A DNA stretch of 64,000 nucleotides from Antiquaquibacter oligotrophicus (GCF_020535405.1 NZ_CP085036.1:1302001-1366000), one strand, 5' to 3'. Numbered from the stretch's first letter, positions 1 through 8,799 are shown. The notes: generated by a model not told the origin, from the sequence alone. A program made the numbers and translations.

Positions 1-624
1 TTCGAGACCGCGCTCTCGGAGGATGTGCCGCACGAGCGAGAACCCGTTGCTGTGGAGCCCGGATGACTCGAGCGCTACAACGACGTCGCCGTGCTGCACC
101 CGTTCCGGGCCCAGCAGGTCCGCTGCATCCACCGCACCGACGGCCGCCCCCGCGACGTCGTAGTCGTCGGGCGCAAGAAGTCCGGGATGCTCGGCCGTCT
201 CACCACCGACCAACGCGGTACCTGTCGCCTCGCACGCCTCGGCGATGCCGCGCACGATGTCGGCGATCCGTTCGGGGTAGACCTTGCCGCACGCAATGTA
301 GTCGGTCATGAAGTACGGCTTCGCACCGACAACGATGATGTCGTCGACAACCATCCCAACGAGGTCCTGGCCGATCGTGTCATGTTTGTCGATGGCCTGG
401 GCCAGCGCGATCTTGGTGCCGACACCGTCGGTGGAGGTGGCGAGAAGTGGCCGTTCGTACTGCTTGAGGAACGAGACATCCACCATGCCGGCGAAGCCGC
501 CGACACCACCGAACACTTCGGGGCCGTGAGTGCGGGCGACTGCCGCCTTCATGAGTTCGACGGCGAGATCACCGGCCTCCGTGTCGACTCCGGCGCGGGC
601 GTAGCTCGAGGTGTTGGCCGTCAC
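1..624 (-). CDS. purM: phosphoribosylformylglycinamidine cyclo-ligase (AIR synthetase), 3' end outside window
   Basis: PurM closes the imidazole ring of FGAM to give AIR in purine synthesis, using ATP, in the cytosol. Reading the minus strand from a GTG at 624 gives 208 codons with no stop before the window edge. The motifs fit PurM: an FGGVGGFAG stretch near residue 40, STDGVGTKIALAQ near 70, DLVGMVVDDIIVVGAKP near 90 and LVGGETAEHPG near 145. The family is about 340 to 370 residues long, so roughly the last 40 percent is missing. A -10 box TACTCT at 631..636 lies six bases before the GTG, which suggests a leaderless transcript and supports this start. Identity is secure. Confidence 0.95.
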   Translation of the reverse strand, partial: MTANTSSYARAGVDTEAGDLAVELMKAAVARTHGPEVFGGVGGFAGMVDVSFLKQYERPLLATSTDGVGTKIALAQAIDKHDTIGQDLVGMVVDDIIVVGAKPYFMTDYIACGKVYPERIADIVRGIAEACEATGTALVGGETAEHPGLLAPDDYDVAGAAVGAVDAADLLGPERVQHGDVVVALESSGLHSNGFSLVRHILRERGLE

Positions 625-694
625 GCGTCCAGAGTACCGGGCACCGCCTCCGGCGGTGCTACGCCCCGTCGCAGGCCGTCGACCGCTCGCCGCG

Positions 695-768
695 AGGTTG
701 CGGAGGATGACGCGCCGTGCCGGTCACGGCTTCCCACTTGTGCGCGTCGCGCCATCCTCCACAAGGTC
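695..768. repeat. palindromic repeat, GCGGAGGATG family, copy 1
   Basis: The left arm GTTGCGGAGGATGACGCG (from 697) pairs imperfectly with the right arm CGCGCCATCCTCC (748..760). A related element of similar size lies at 1676..1751. The right edge overlaps the stop codon of the LuxR-like pseudogene at 767..769. The two copies therefore sit at the two ends of that gene. It could double as a terminator for the minus-strand gene. Confidence 0.6.
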
Positions 769-1597
769 AGGGCGCTGGGACGACGAGACCCTGCTCGTGG
801 GCGAGCGCCGCGAGTTGCGTGCGACTTCGCAGCTCGAGTTTTCGCAGGATCGAGCTGACGTGGGTCTTCACTGTCGCCTCGGAGATGTGCTCGTGCGCCG
901 CAATCTCCGCGTTGCTCAGGCCGCGCGCCACGAGGGCGAAGATCTCGAGCTCGCGGGGGCTCAGCCCCGAAAGGGTCGTGTGCGCAGGGCGAACGGATGA
1001 CCCGTCCCGGCGTTCCTCGGCGATGATGGCCGCGATCCGCGCGAACCGCCCCTGCAACCCGAACCGGTAGAGCACGCCTATCGCCCAGAGGAGCAAGTAC
1101 AAGCCGAAGGCGAACCCGGCGATGACGACAAAATCCTGCTCGTGAGGATTGACTCGCCCATAGAGCGCGTTCCACTACGCCCAACTGCCTTGAGGCCCGG
1201 GAGCAGCTAGGAGAAAGGCCACAAGCCCCGCCCAGATGAATCCCGCAACCAGGGTGAACCGCTTCGACCTTCCCTCCGCGATGCCACCGAGGATCAGCGC
1301 GGCAAGGGGCACCACGAGGTAGATCGGCCACGTGTTTGATCCCGGGCCGATCACGAGCCCAATCACCTGCGCGGCAGGAAGCAGCACCATGATGGCAAGC
1401 GATGCGACGGGCATCCAGGGCGTGATCGCCAGCAGCACGGCGGCGGGGATCATGAACCACAGCAGGTCCGGCCAGGGTCCACGGCCGATCTCCGAGATGA
1501 TCCAGTTGAGCAGCACGAGGACGGCGATGATGGGCGCAAGCCAGTGGGCCGGGTGCCGCAGCATCCATCGACCGGCCCAAGCGAGTTTCTCTCTCAT
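767..1597 (-). pseudogene. membrane-anchored LuxR-type regulator interrupted by an in-frame TAG
   Basis: One frame runs from ATG 1597 to TGA 767..769 (276 codons) except for an amber codon at 1175..1177 (codon 141). Before the stop the product has about four hydrophobic segments (residues about 17-40, 48-85, 92-110, 116-135). After it come one more membrane segment and a LuxR-type helix-turn-helix at about 225-270, with SPRELEIFALVARGLSNAEI and EATVKTHVSSILRKLEL. The two halves make sense only as one protein, a multi-pass membrane sensor with a cytoplasmic DNA-binding tail. The promoter still looks intact: TAGCGT at 1604..1609, six bases before the ATG. Recent inactivation, readthrough, or a restart at TTG 1102 are all possible. 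Confidence 0.75.
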
Positions 1598-1675
1598 TCC
1601 GTCACGCTAACCCGAGCCCGGCACGGAGGGTGCCGACTTCACGCCGAATCCATCGAAGGTATGAGGCCCATCGCC

Positions 1676-1751
1676 GAACGTTGCGGAGGATGACACGCGG
1701 CGCGCGGCGGGCACACCGTGACGACTTCGGCGCGGCATCCTCCGTAATGTC
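1676..1751. repeat. palindromic repeat, GCGGAGGATG family, copy 2
   Basis: The left arm GTTGCGGAGGATGACACG (from 1680) faces the right arm CGCGGCATCCTCCGTAATGTC (1731..1751). The outer part of both arms matches the copy at 695..768, while the centre differs. It lies in the 253-base gap between the LuxR pseudogene and purF, which otherwise holds only promoter sequence. A GAGACTGGAACG stretch near 1787..1800 resembles the purS promoter. Confidence 0.6.
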
Positions 1752-1850
1752 GGGCAGGCGGCGGCACCGGATGCCCGGCGCGGGTATGGGAGACTGGAAC
1801 GTACCCCCTGCCGCGGGTACACCCTCGAGCTCCAGGGAGTCACCGCCCCC

Positions 1851-3308
1851 ATGTGCGGAATCGTCGGGATCGTCTCATCCGGTCCGGTCAATCAGCAGGT
1901 CTACGACGCGCTGTCGCTACTACAGCACCGCGGACAAGATTCGACGGGCATCGCCACGTCGGACGGCAGCACCATCCACATGTTCAAGGCGCGCGGTCAG
2001 GTGCGCGAGGCCTACCGCACCCGCGACATGCGCAGCCTCCTCGGCACGATGGGCCTCGGCCACGTCCGGTACGCGACGAAGGGGGATGCCCGCAATGAGC
2101 AGGAGGCTCAGCCCTTCTACGTGAACGCGCCCTACGGCATCACGCTCGTGCACAACGGCAACCTCACGAACACTCGGGAACTCACCGAGGAGCTCTTCCA
2201 CATCGACCGCCGTCACCTCAACACGACGAGCGACACCGAGCTTCTCGTGAACGTGCTCGCCCACGAGTTGCAGGCCCAGGTGAGCGGACGCGACTTCGAC
2301 CCGGATCAGGTCTTCAACGCAATCACCCGGCTGCACGAACGTGTTGAGGGGTCGTATGCCGCGATCGCGATCATCGCGGGGCGCGGGTTGCTGGCGTTCC
2401 GCGATCCGTTCGGCATCCGTCCGCTCGTGGTGGGCCGTCGCACGACGGGACTCGTGGGCGCCGAGTGGCTGGTCGCATCCGAGTCGCTTGTGCTTGAAAG
2501 TGCTGGATGCGACTACATCCGCGATGTCCAGCCCGGGGAGGCGATCTTCATCGCACCGGACGGCGAGATGACGAGCCGCCAGTGTGCCGCCAACCCGCGT
2601 CTCATTCCCTGCTCGTTCGAGTACGTCTACCTCGCTCGGCCCGACTCCGTGATGAACGGCATCTCCGTGTATGAGGCGCGGCTGCGCCTCGGCAACCGGC
2701 TCGCCGATACGATCGCCAAGTACACGCCCATGGGCGACATCGACGTCGTTATGCCCATCCCCGACTCGTCGCGACCGGCGGCGATGCAGGTCGCGCAGAA
2801 GCTCGGCGTCGAGTACCGCGAGGGCTTCTACAAGAACCGTTACGTCGGCCGAACGTTCATCATGCCCGGCCAGGAGCAGCGCAAGAAGTCGGTCAAGCAG
2901 AAGCTCAACGCCATGTCGACCGAGTTCAAGGGCAAAAACGTGCTCATCGTCGACGACTCGATCGTGCGCGGCACCACCTCGAAGGAGATCGTGCAGATGG
3001 CCCGCGAGGCCGGCGCCAACAAGGTCACCTTCACCTCGGCGGCGCCCCCCGTGCGATTCCCGCACGTGTACGGCATCAACATGCCGACGCGCCAAGAGCT
3101 CGTCGCACACGGTCGCAAGATCCCCGAGATCGCGACCGAACTCGGCGCGGACTACATGATCTACCAGGAGGTCGCCGACATGGAGGCCGCCATCATCGAG
3201 GGCTCGGATGTCACGGCCCTCGAGATGAGCTGCTTCACGGGTGAGTACGTCACCGGCACGGTCACACCCGAGTACCTCGCGTGGGTCGAGGCGAACCAGC
3301 TGAGCTGA
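1851..3308 (+). CDS. purF: amidophosphoribosyltransferase
   Basis: PurF carries out the first committed purine step, moving ammonia from glutamine onto PRPP to give phosphoribosylamine. The 485-residue product starts MCGIVGIV, so Cys2 becomes the N-terminal nucleophile of the Ntn glutaminase domain (about 1-240). It has LLQHRGQDSTGIA, a YATKGD stretch and VHNGNL. The C-terminal PRTase domain has VLIVDDSIVRGTTSKE, the PRPP loop, near residue 365. Length and motifs match full-length PurF. In many actinobacteria purF and purM form a tandem pair. Here purM lies on the opposite strand with the LuxR pseudogene and a repeat in between. Confidence 0.98.
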   Translation: MCGIVGIVSSGPVNQQVYDALSLLQHRGQDSTGIATSDGSTIHMFKARGQVREAYRTRDMRSLLGTMGLGHVRYATKGDARNEQEAQPFYVNAPYGITLVHNGNLTNTRELTEELFHIDRRHLNTTSDTELLVNVLAHELQAQVSGRDFDPDQVFNAITRLHERVEGSYAAIAIIAGRGLLAFRDPFGIRPLVVGRRTTGLVGAEWLVASESLVLESAGCDYIRDVQPGEAIFIAPDGEMTSRQCAANPRLIPCSFEYVYLARPDSVMNGISVYEARLRLGNRLADTIAKYTPMGDIDVVMPIPDSSRPAAMQVAQKLGVEYREGFYKNRYVGRTFIMPGQEQRKKSVKQKLNAMSTEFKGKNVLIVDDSIVRGTTSKEIVQMAREAGANKVTFTSAAPPVRFPHVYGINMPTRQELVAHGRKIPEIATELGADYMIYQEVADMEAAIIEGSDVTALEMSCFTGEYVTGTVTPEYLAWVEANQLS

Positions 3309-3329
3309 CGCGCGCCGGGCGCGGCGTGA

Positions 3330-3398
3330 TGCACACGAACGGAGCGACGCGCCGACGGGAGCCCCGCGCGACCCGGCGTGGCGCGCGACGCGTGTGCA
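3330..3398. terminator. inverted repeat downstream of purF, possible terminator
   Basis: TGCACACG at 3330..3337 is perfectly repaired by CGTGTGCA at 3391..3398, with a very GC-rich interior that can form further stems. There is no T-tract, so factor-independent termination is uncertain. It could instead be another intergenic palindromic repeat. Confidence 0.35.
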
Positions 3399-3435
3399 CC
3401 CACCCACGAGCTGCCCGTGCGACGATGGGCGTGAG

Positions 3436-4797
3436 ATGAGTGACGCACCCCGGACCCCTGACGTCGAGGCCCATACTGTTGCCGACCGGCTTCGATCGAC
3501 GCGACTATCCCGTCGGGCGCGGCTCTGGCTCATCCTCGGTGGTGGCGCACTCGTTCTGCTTCTCGCGGCCGGCGGCGTTGTCGTAGCGCAGGTGGTCTCG
3601 GGCCAAGCTGCGGAGCAGGCAGCGCTCGCGTCGTTCCAGACAGCCGAGGACGACCTGAGCGACGCCGAACAGGCGCGCGATGCCGCGGTGGCCGCACGCG
3701 AGACCGCCTCGACGAAGGCGCTCGACGATCGCGCGAAGGCGAAGGCGCTCGAGGCCGCGATCGATCCAGCGTTGCTCGCCGACGCCGGGGCGCGAGACGC
3801 ACTGTCGAAGGCGATCGGCACTCTCGAAAAGGCCGCGGGCATGACCGTCGCGGCCGACGGCAGTGCGACGCTGAAAAAAGCGACTTCCCCGTCCGCTGTG
3901 TCCCCTCCTAATGTCCCCGCCGATACCGCGGAGATTCCCGATGCCGTGACCGGGATCGGCTCGCTCATCGAACAACTCGCGGAGGAGACGACGGCGGCCG
4001 ACAGGGAGGCGAAGGCGATCGAGGATGCCCGCACCGCACTAGCACGCAGTGGTGCTGCTGTCGTCGCATCCGCCCATGAGAAGGGCGCTGCGACCGCGCC
4101 CCCCGAGCTCGCGTCCCAGGAGACGAAGGACGCCTACGCCGCGGCCGTCGCTGCACTCGAGAAGCCCGCGAAGAACGCCGACCTCGCAGCTCTCGTGACT
4201 GCGTACCAGGGTGCGTGGGGCGCTACCGTCGCGTCCCACAACGAGGCCAACGGAGGCAGCGCGCCGGATGCGTCCGGCCTCCAGCCCACCTACATCCAGG
4301 GTGTCCTCATCGTGAACAAGACCTACCCGCTGCCGTCGTGGTTCGGCGACGGTCTCACCGCGGAAACACAGGCGGCGTTCAACGCGATGGCGGCGGAGGC
4401 AGCACAGTACGGCCTGGGCCTCTACATTTCGAGCGGCTTCCGTTCCTACGACACCCAGGTCTCCGTCTACGGCAACTACGTCGCGACTCTCGGTCAGGCC
4501 GCAGCCGACCGCACGTCGGCGCGACCGGGTCACAGCGAACACCAGAGCGGCCTCGCGTTCGACCTCAACACCATCGATCACGCCTTCGCCGACACGGCGG
4601 AGGGCCGCTACGTCCGCGATAACGCCCACCGGTTCGGCCTCATCATCCGGTACCCGCAGGGTAAGGAGCACATCACCGGGTACGAGTGGGAGCCGTGGCA
4701 CATCCGCTACGTCGGAACCGACCTCGCGAACGCCCTGTACTCGAGCGGTCAGACGCTCGAGGAGTACTTCGGCATCACGTCGAGCTACTCGGACTGA
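3436..4797 (+). CDS. membrane-anchored D-alanyl-D-alanine carboxypeptidase, VanY/M15B family
   Basis: This is a zinc peptidase predicted to trim the terminal D-Ala of peptidoglycan stem peptides outside the membrane. From ATG 3436 the product has 453 residues: a short cytoplasmic tail, one membrane segment at about 32-55, an Ala/Glu-rich coiled-coil region at about 60-270, and the VanY domain at about 285-440. The domain shows ISSGFRSYDTQ, SARPGHSEHQSGLAFDL (zinc His and Asp) and EPWHIRYV (third zinc His). An upstream in-frame ATG at 3394 would add 14 unlikely residues. The 3' end overlaps the convergent gene by 13 bases. The physiological substrate is inferred from the family. Confidence 0.88.
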   Translation: MSDAPRTPDVEAHTVADRLRSTRLSRRARLWLILGGGALVLLLAAGGVVVAQVVSGQAAEQAALASFQTAEDDLSDAEQARDAAVAARETASTKALDDRAKAKALEAAIDPALLADAGARDALSKAIGTLEKAAGMTVAADGSATLKKATSPSAVSPPNVPADTAEIPDAVTGIGSLIEQLAEETTAADREAKAIEDARTALARSGAAVVASAHEKGAATAPPELASQETKDAYAAAVAALEKPAKNADLAALVTAYQGAWGATVASHNEANGGSAPDASGLQPTYIQGVLIVNKTYPLPSWFGDGLTAETQAAFNAMAAEAAQYGLGLYISSGFRSYDTQVSVYGNYVATLGQAAADRTSARPGHSEHQSGLAFDLNTIDHAFADTAEGRYVRDNAHRFGLIIRYPQGKEHITGYEWEPWHIRYVGTDLANALYSSGQTLEEYFGITSSYSD

Positions 4798-5111
4798 GTG
4801 TCGCCCGGCTGCTCCAGCTCCGACAGCTCCACGCTCTGCACCGTCTCCTCCTCGGCCGCGACCGTGCGGGCTCGTCGGGAGGACCGACGGTCCACGAGGA
4901 GGGCGATGACCGCGGCGATGAGAATGCCCGCCGGAATCGTGAACAGGCTGAAATAGGCCACAAGCGCGCCGAACCCCACGTTCGGATCGGCCGGGAACTG
5001 GGCCGTCACGATGAGTGTCGCGATGAACGCGATACCGGCACCGACCACGATGAACGCACCGAACTTGGGTGCGCGGCGCACCTTCACGTCCACCTGTCTG
5101 TCGTTGCTCAC
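4785..5111 (-). CDS. small two-TM membrane protein of unknown function
   Basis: This product of about 108 residues starts at a GTG (5109..5111) that overlaps the stop of the upstream sterol-carrier-like gene as GTGA, so the two are probably translationally coupled. It has two hydrophobic helices, about residues 14-36 and 48-72, followed by a charged, Glu-rich cytoplasmic tail ending GDTQSE. I recognise no catalytic motif. Similar short membrane proteins often sit next to SCP-like and pur genes in Actinobacteria, but I cannot name a function. Confidence 0.75.
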   Translation of the reverse strand: MSNDRQVDVKVRRAPKFGAFIVVGAGIAFIATLIVTAQFPADPNVGFGALVAYFSLFTIPAGILIAAVIALLVDRRSSRRARTVAAEEETVQSVELSELEQPGDTQSE

Positions 5112-5473
5112 CCCTCTATTGTCTCCCACCGCAGCGGGAGGTACGCCGAGAGGTCGGCGCGCTGACCCGACGCCGACACGACACCGGATGCCACGGCATC
5201 CGCCCACGCAAGGCTTCCCGTCGCGAGTCCCAGCCACACGTCCGCGGTCGTCTCGATCACGTTCGGCGGGGTACCGCGTGTGTGCCGAGGGCCCTCGATG
5301 GCTTGCACCGCACCGTACGGCGGAATCCGCACCTCGACCGTGTTGCCCTCCGCGGTGGTCGCGAGCACTTGCAGGAGGTAGCGGACGGCGGTCGGGACAT
5401 CCGCCGCCGACCCGTCGAGGGCGGCACGAACGGCGGCCACTCCCGGACCCGTGGCGATGCGCTTGGCTGGCAT
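5108..5473 (-). CDS. sterol carrier (SCP)-family small protein
   Basis: The 121-residue product resembles the short actinobacterial sterol carrier family proteins, with an N-terminal ALDG(S)AADVPTAVRYLLQVLA helix and a central VEVRIPPYGAVQAI strand region with GTPPNVIET and WLGLATGSLAW. It is predicted to be cytosolic and to have a hydrophobic ligand pocket, but the ligand is unknown. It lies divergent from purD and is coupled to the small membrane gene downstream. A TACCGT box at 5480..5485 lies six bases before its ATG. The family assignment is moderately sure and the function is not. Confidence 0.75.
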   Translation of the reverse strand: MPAKRIATGPGVAAVRAALDGSAADVPTAVRYLLQVLATTAEGNTVEVRIPPYGAVQAIEGPRHTRGTPPNVIETTADVWLGLATGSLAWADAVASGVVSASGQRADLSAYLPLRWETIEG

Positions 5474-5526
5474 CCCCCTACGGTACTTCGCTGCACTGGC
5501 CGAGCCTTGATCGGTAGGGTTGTCGG
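5474..5526. promoter_or_regulatory. divergent leaderless promoters for the SCP gene and purD
   Basis: The minus strand carries TACCGT (5480..5485) six bases before the ATG at 5473. The plus strand carries TAGGGT (5515..5520) six bases before the purD GTG at 5527. With no room for a ribosome-binding site on either side, both mRNAs probably start at the initiation codon. Confidence 0.6.
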
Positions 5527-6768
5527 GTGCGAATCCTCGTTCTCGGCTCCGGCGCGCGTGAGCACGCCATCATCACTGCTCTGCTCCGCGAAGACGCGGG
5601 TCACGAGATCACCGCTGCCCCCGGCAACGCCGGCATCGCCGCCGATGTCGCCGTCGTGGCACTCGACCCCACTCGCGGCGACGTCGTCACCGAGTACGCG
5701 ATCGACAACGACATCGAACTCGTTGTCATCGGCCCGGAGGCGCCCCTCGTCTCCGGTGTCGCGGATGCCCTGCGTCAGCGCGGCATCGCGGTCTTCGGCC
5801 CCGGTAAGGCTGCCGCAGCCCTCGAGGGCAGCAAGACGTTCGCCAAGCGAGTGATGGATGCCGCGGGTGTCCCTACCGGACGCGCCACTCGCGCCGGCAC
5901 CATCGAGGAGGCCGTGCAGGCCATCGACGAGTTCGGCGCCCCCTACGTGATCAAGGCCGACGGACTCGCGGCAGGCAAGGGTGTACTCGTCACCCCCGAC
6001 CGCGAGGCGGCCATCGCCCACGCCGACCACTACCTCCAGCAGGGCCCGGTGCTGGTCGAGGAGTTCCTCGACGGCCAGGAGGTCTCGCTCTTCCTCCTGA
6101 GTGACGGCCACACCGTGCTGCCCCTCTCCCCCGCGCAAGACTACAAGCGCGCGCTCGACGGTGACGCCGGGCCTAACACGGGAGGAATGGGTGCCTACAG
6201 CCCTCTCACGTGGCTGCCCGACAACTTCGTCTCCGAGGTCATCGAGACCATCGCCGTGCCGACGATCCGCCAGCTCGCGAGCGAGCGCACGCCGTTCATC
6301 GGCCTCCTCTATTGCGGGCTCATCGTGACCTCGAAGGGAATCCGGGTCATCGAGTTCAACGCGCGTTTCGGTGACCCCGAGACGCAGGTTGTGCTCCCAC
6401 GGCTGGTGACGCCCCTGAGCGAACTGCTCATGGCGGCCGCTACCGGCGAGCTCAGCTCCCACCCGTGGCCGGAGTTCAGCGACGACGCCGCCGTGACCGT
6501 TGTGCTCGCAAGCGAGGGATACCCGGAGGAGCCCATCACCGGTCGCGTCATCACGGGCCTCGATGCGGTTCGCGATGTCACTATCGCACACGCGGCCACG
6601 GCCAAGGTCGACGGCCAGTTCGTCGCGACCGGTGGTCGAGTGCTCAGTGTCGTCGCCCTCGGTTCGGACTTCGCGGATGCCCGCAGCAAGGCCTACGCGG
6701 CGCTGGAGACGATTCACCTCGAGGGTGGGCACTACCGAACCGACATCGCAGCCAGGGTCGCGCAGTGA
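5527..6768 (+). CDS. purD: phosphoribosylamine-glycine ligase (GAR synthetase)
   Basis: PurD joins phosphoribosylamine and glycine with ATP to give GAR, the second purine step. The 413-residue product has the N-terminal Rossmann-like start RILVLGSGAREHAI, the ATP-grasp core with YVIKADGLAAGKGV, the signature DYKRALDGDAGPNTGGMGAY, and the metal-binding IEFNARFGDPETQ. Length is normal. It starts at a GTG directly after a leaderless-type -10 box. The stop overlaps the start of purC by four bases (GTGA), so the two are co-translated. Confidence 0.98.
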   Translation: MRILVLGSGAREHAIITALLREDAGHEITAAPGNAGIAADVAVVALDPTRGDVVTEYAIDNDIELVVIGPEAPLVSGVADALRQRGIAVFGPGKAAAALEGSKTFAKRVMDAAGVPTGRATRAGTIEEAVQAIDEFGAPYVIKADGLAAGKGVLVTPDREAAIAHADHYLQQGPVLVEEFLDGQEVSLFLLSDGHTVLPLSPAQDYKRALDGDAGPNTGGMGAYSPLTWLPDNFVSEVIETIAVPTIRQLASERTPFIGLLYCGLIVTSKGIRVIEFNARFGDPETQVVLPRLVTPLSELLMAAATGELSSHPWPEFSDDAAVTVVLASEGYPEEPITGRVITGLDAVRDVTIAHAATAKVDGQFVATGGRVLSVVALGSDFADARSKAYAALETIHLEGGHYRTDIAARVAQ

Positions 6769-7613
6769 CCCTGGCCGGCTGGAACCACGTCTATTCCGGC
6801 AAGGTCCGCGACCTCTACGAGAACCCGGCGGAGCCGGGGCGGATGCTTGTCATCGCCAGTGATCGTGTGAGTGCATTCGATCACGTGCTCGAGCCGGGCA
6901 TCCCGGGTAAGGGCGAACTGCTCACGCAACTGAGCCTGTGGTGGTTCGCGCACCTCGACGTTCCGAACCACCTGGTGGTGGACGGAGACGGCATCCCCGA
7001 GGAGATCCCGGCCAGCGCGATGCTTGTCAAGAAACTCGATATGTACCCGATCGAGTGTGTCGTGCGCGACTATCTCGTGGGGAGCGGGTGGGCTGAGTAC
7101 CGCGAGGTCGGCACGGTGTGTGGCATCCCGCTGCCCGGCGGCCTCGGGGAAGGCGACCGACTGCCGGAGCCGATCTACACACCCGCGTGGAAGGCACCGC
7201 TCGGCGAGCACGACGAGAACATCACGTTCGAGCGCACGGTGGAGCTTGTAGGCGAGGAGGTGGCTACCGCGTTGCGCGACACCTCGCTGGCAGTGTTCGC
7301 CGCGGCGTCGGCGATCGCGGAGGAGCGGGGAATCATCCTCGCCGACACCAAGTTCGAGTTCGGCGCGGACCCGGAGACCGGCGAGTTGACGCTCGGCGAC
7401 GAAGTTCTCACGTCGGACAGTTCGCGTTATTGGGATGCCGTTCGCTACGCCGAGGGCGGACCGGACAGGCTCGACAGCTTCGACAAGCAGATCGTGCGCA
7501 ACTGGCTGGCCGCCAACTGGGATCGCTCCGGCACTCCCCCCACGCTTCCTTCCGAGATCGTGGAGCAGACGGCCGCGCGCTATCGCGAGCTCATCGATCG
7601 CCTCACGCGCTAA
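6765..7613 (+). CDS. purC: phosphoribosylaminoimidazole-succinocarboxamide synthase (SAICAR synthetase)
   Basis: PurC couples CAIR and aspartate with ATP. The 282-residue product begins at the GTG that overlaps the purD stop. It carries the diagnostic YSGKVRDLYE, VIASDRVSAFDHVL, a VVRDYLVGSGW stretch, ILADTKFEFG and the SSRYWDA region, in the order expected for the larger PurC type found in Actinobacteria. Because of the overlap it is certainly in an operon with purD. The PurE, PurK and PurB steps that flank it in the pathway are not in this window. Confidence 0.97.
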   Translation: MTLAGWNHVYSGKVRDLYENPAEPGRMLVIASDRVSAFDHVLEPGIPGKGELLTQLSLWWFAHLDVPNHLVVDGDGIPEEIPASAMLVKKLDMYPIECVVRDYLVGSGWAEYREVGTVCGIPLPGGLGEGDRLPEPIYTPAWKAPLGEHDENITFERTVELVGEEVATALRDTSLAVFAAASAIAEERGIILADTKFEFGADPETGELTLGDEVLTSDSSRYWDAVRYAEGGPDRLDSFDKQIVRNWLAANWDRSGTPPTLPSEIVEQTAARYRELIDRLTR

Positions 7614-7656
7614 CAGGTGACCGCGGGCACCCGCGTGATGCGCCATGATGGGGTGC

Positions 7657-8799
7657 GTGAGCGATTCTCAGCCCCCCGTCGTGCCGCCCGTTGAACCCGT
7701 CCCTTCCGTCGATGCGGCACCCGGAAGCCTCGTGCCCCAGCCGGTTGTGGCTCCCGCGGGACCGCCGGCACCCCCGCAGCCGCGCAGCCGCCGCGGACTC
7801 TTCATCGGTCTCATCGTCGGTGGCGCCGCGCTCCTCCTTCTGATTCTCGCGGGGGTGATCGTGAGCGGCGTGCTGGCCGGTCAGCGAACGCCCGAGGCGT
7901 CGGTCGCTCGCCTTCTGCAGTCCGTCATCGACGGCGATTCGGCCGCCGCACTCGGGGAGCTCGCCGGAGCGCCGAACGGCCCGGACTTTTTGCTTGCCGA
8001 TGGGGTCTACGAGGCGTCATCGGGCGGGATCACCGACTACCGCATCATCGGCAGTGACCGTAACTTCGACACCGCCATCGTCCGCGTCGAGATCACCCAG
8101 GACGGCGACACCTACACCGCCGACCTCCAGACCGAGAACACGGGACGCGAGCTCGTGTTCTTCGACTCGTGGAGGGTCGCCCCCGAGTCACTGCCCACCG
8201 TCCGGATCGACTATCCGCGCCCGGCGGACATGAGCCTGGCGGTCAATGGCGTGGAGATTCCTTCCTTCACCACGGGCACGGTTCTCGGCGTACCGGCCCT
8301 GCCCGGTACGTACACACTCGACGCGGTCGGCGGCACCGAGAACTACGGCGCGGAATCGGTCACCGTCTCCCCGCGGTTCGGTAGCGCGGGCGATCTTGAT
8401 GCGGAACTTCCGGTGACGCTCACGGAGGCGGGCGCAGCATCCGCCCAAGCAGCGGTCAACGCTCACCTCGATGGATGTCTCGCCCAGGCCACTTTCACCC
8501 CCGGCCCTGCCTGCAACTTCGCGATCTCGAACACGAGCGGCTACCCGTACACGACGATCACCTGGACGCTCAACGCGCGCCCCACGGTGACCTTTGAGGC
8601 GTACACGGGCAACAGTGGCTCGTCGCTCTCCGCGGGTTGGCCCGTGGTGCCGGGCGACGACGGAAGCGCGACACTTTCGGCAAGTGGTTCGGACGCCAGC
8701 TACGAGTACACCGGGTCAGGAACCGTCAACGTGTTCCAGACCGGCGTGATCACGTTCCCCGACGGCACGGCGGTCTTCACGAGTCCCGAGCTGGACTAG
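7657..8799 (+). CDS. membrane-anchored extracytoplasmic protein of unknown function
   Basis: The 380-residue product has a Pro-rich cytoplasmic leader (about 1-45), one membrane helix at about 46-75, a helical region with PEASVARLLQSVIDGDSAAAL that resembles DUF4878/lumazine-binding-like repeats, and beta-rich extracytoplasmic sequence to the end. A Cys pair (DGCL and PACNF) may form a disulfide. I prefer GTG 7657 over ATG 7645 because a -10-like CATGAT (7644..7649) lies seven bases before it. The last codons overlap the convergent MarR gene by four bases. I recognise no enzymatic motif. Confidence 0.75.
   Translation: MSDSQPPVVPPVEPVPSVDAAPGSLVPQPVVAPAGPPAPPQPRSRRGLFIGLIVGGAALLLLILAGVIVSGVLAGQRTPEASVARLLQSVIDGDSAAALGELAGAPNGPDFLLADGVYEASSGGITDYRIIGSDRNFDTAIVRVEITQDGDTYTADLQTENTGRELVFFDSWRVAPESLPTVRIDYPRPADMSLAVNGVEIPSFTTGTVLGVPALPGTYTLDAVGGTENYGAESVTVSPRFGSAGDLDAELPVTLTEAGAASAQAAVNAHLDGCLAQATFTPGPACNFAISNTSGYPYTTITWTLNARPTVTFEAYTGNSGSSLSAGWPVVPGDDGSATLSASGSDASYEYTGSGTVNVFQTGVITFPDGTAVFTSPELD

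Noticed and set aside
1175..1177. TAG as pyrrolysine or another recoded residue
   Set aside because: No pyl genes are visible, the family does not need pyrrolysine, and a simple nonsense change explains it.
621..1580. A 319-codon open frame on the minus strand across the LuxR region
   Set aside because: The other frame encodes membrane helices and a textbook LuxR HTH, while this one gives only Arg/Pro/Gly-rich sequence.
1752..1850. A purine riboswitch upstream of purF, and likewise before purS and purL
   Set aside because: Leaders are short (under about 100 bases) and I see none of the conserved purine-aptamer core sequences.
1920..4034. A 704-codon open frame on the minus strand opposite purF and vanY
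   Set aside because: It is antisense to a clear purF and vanY and its product is of random composition with no motif. Long antisense frames are normal at this GC content.
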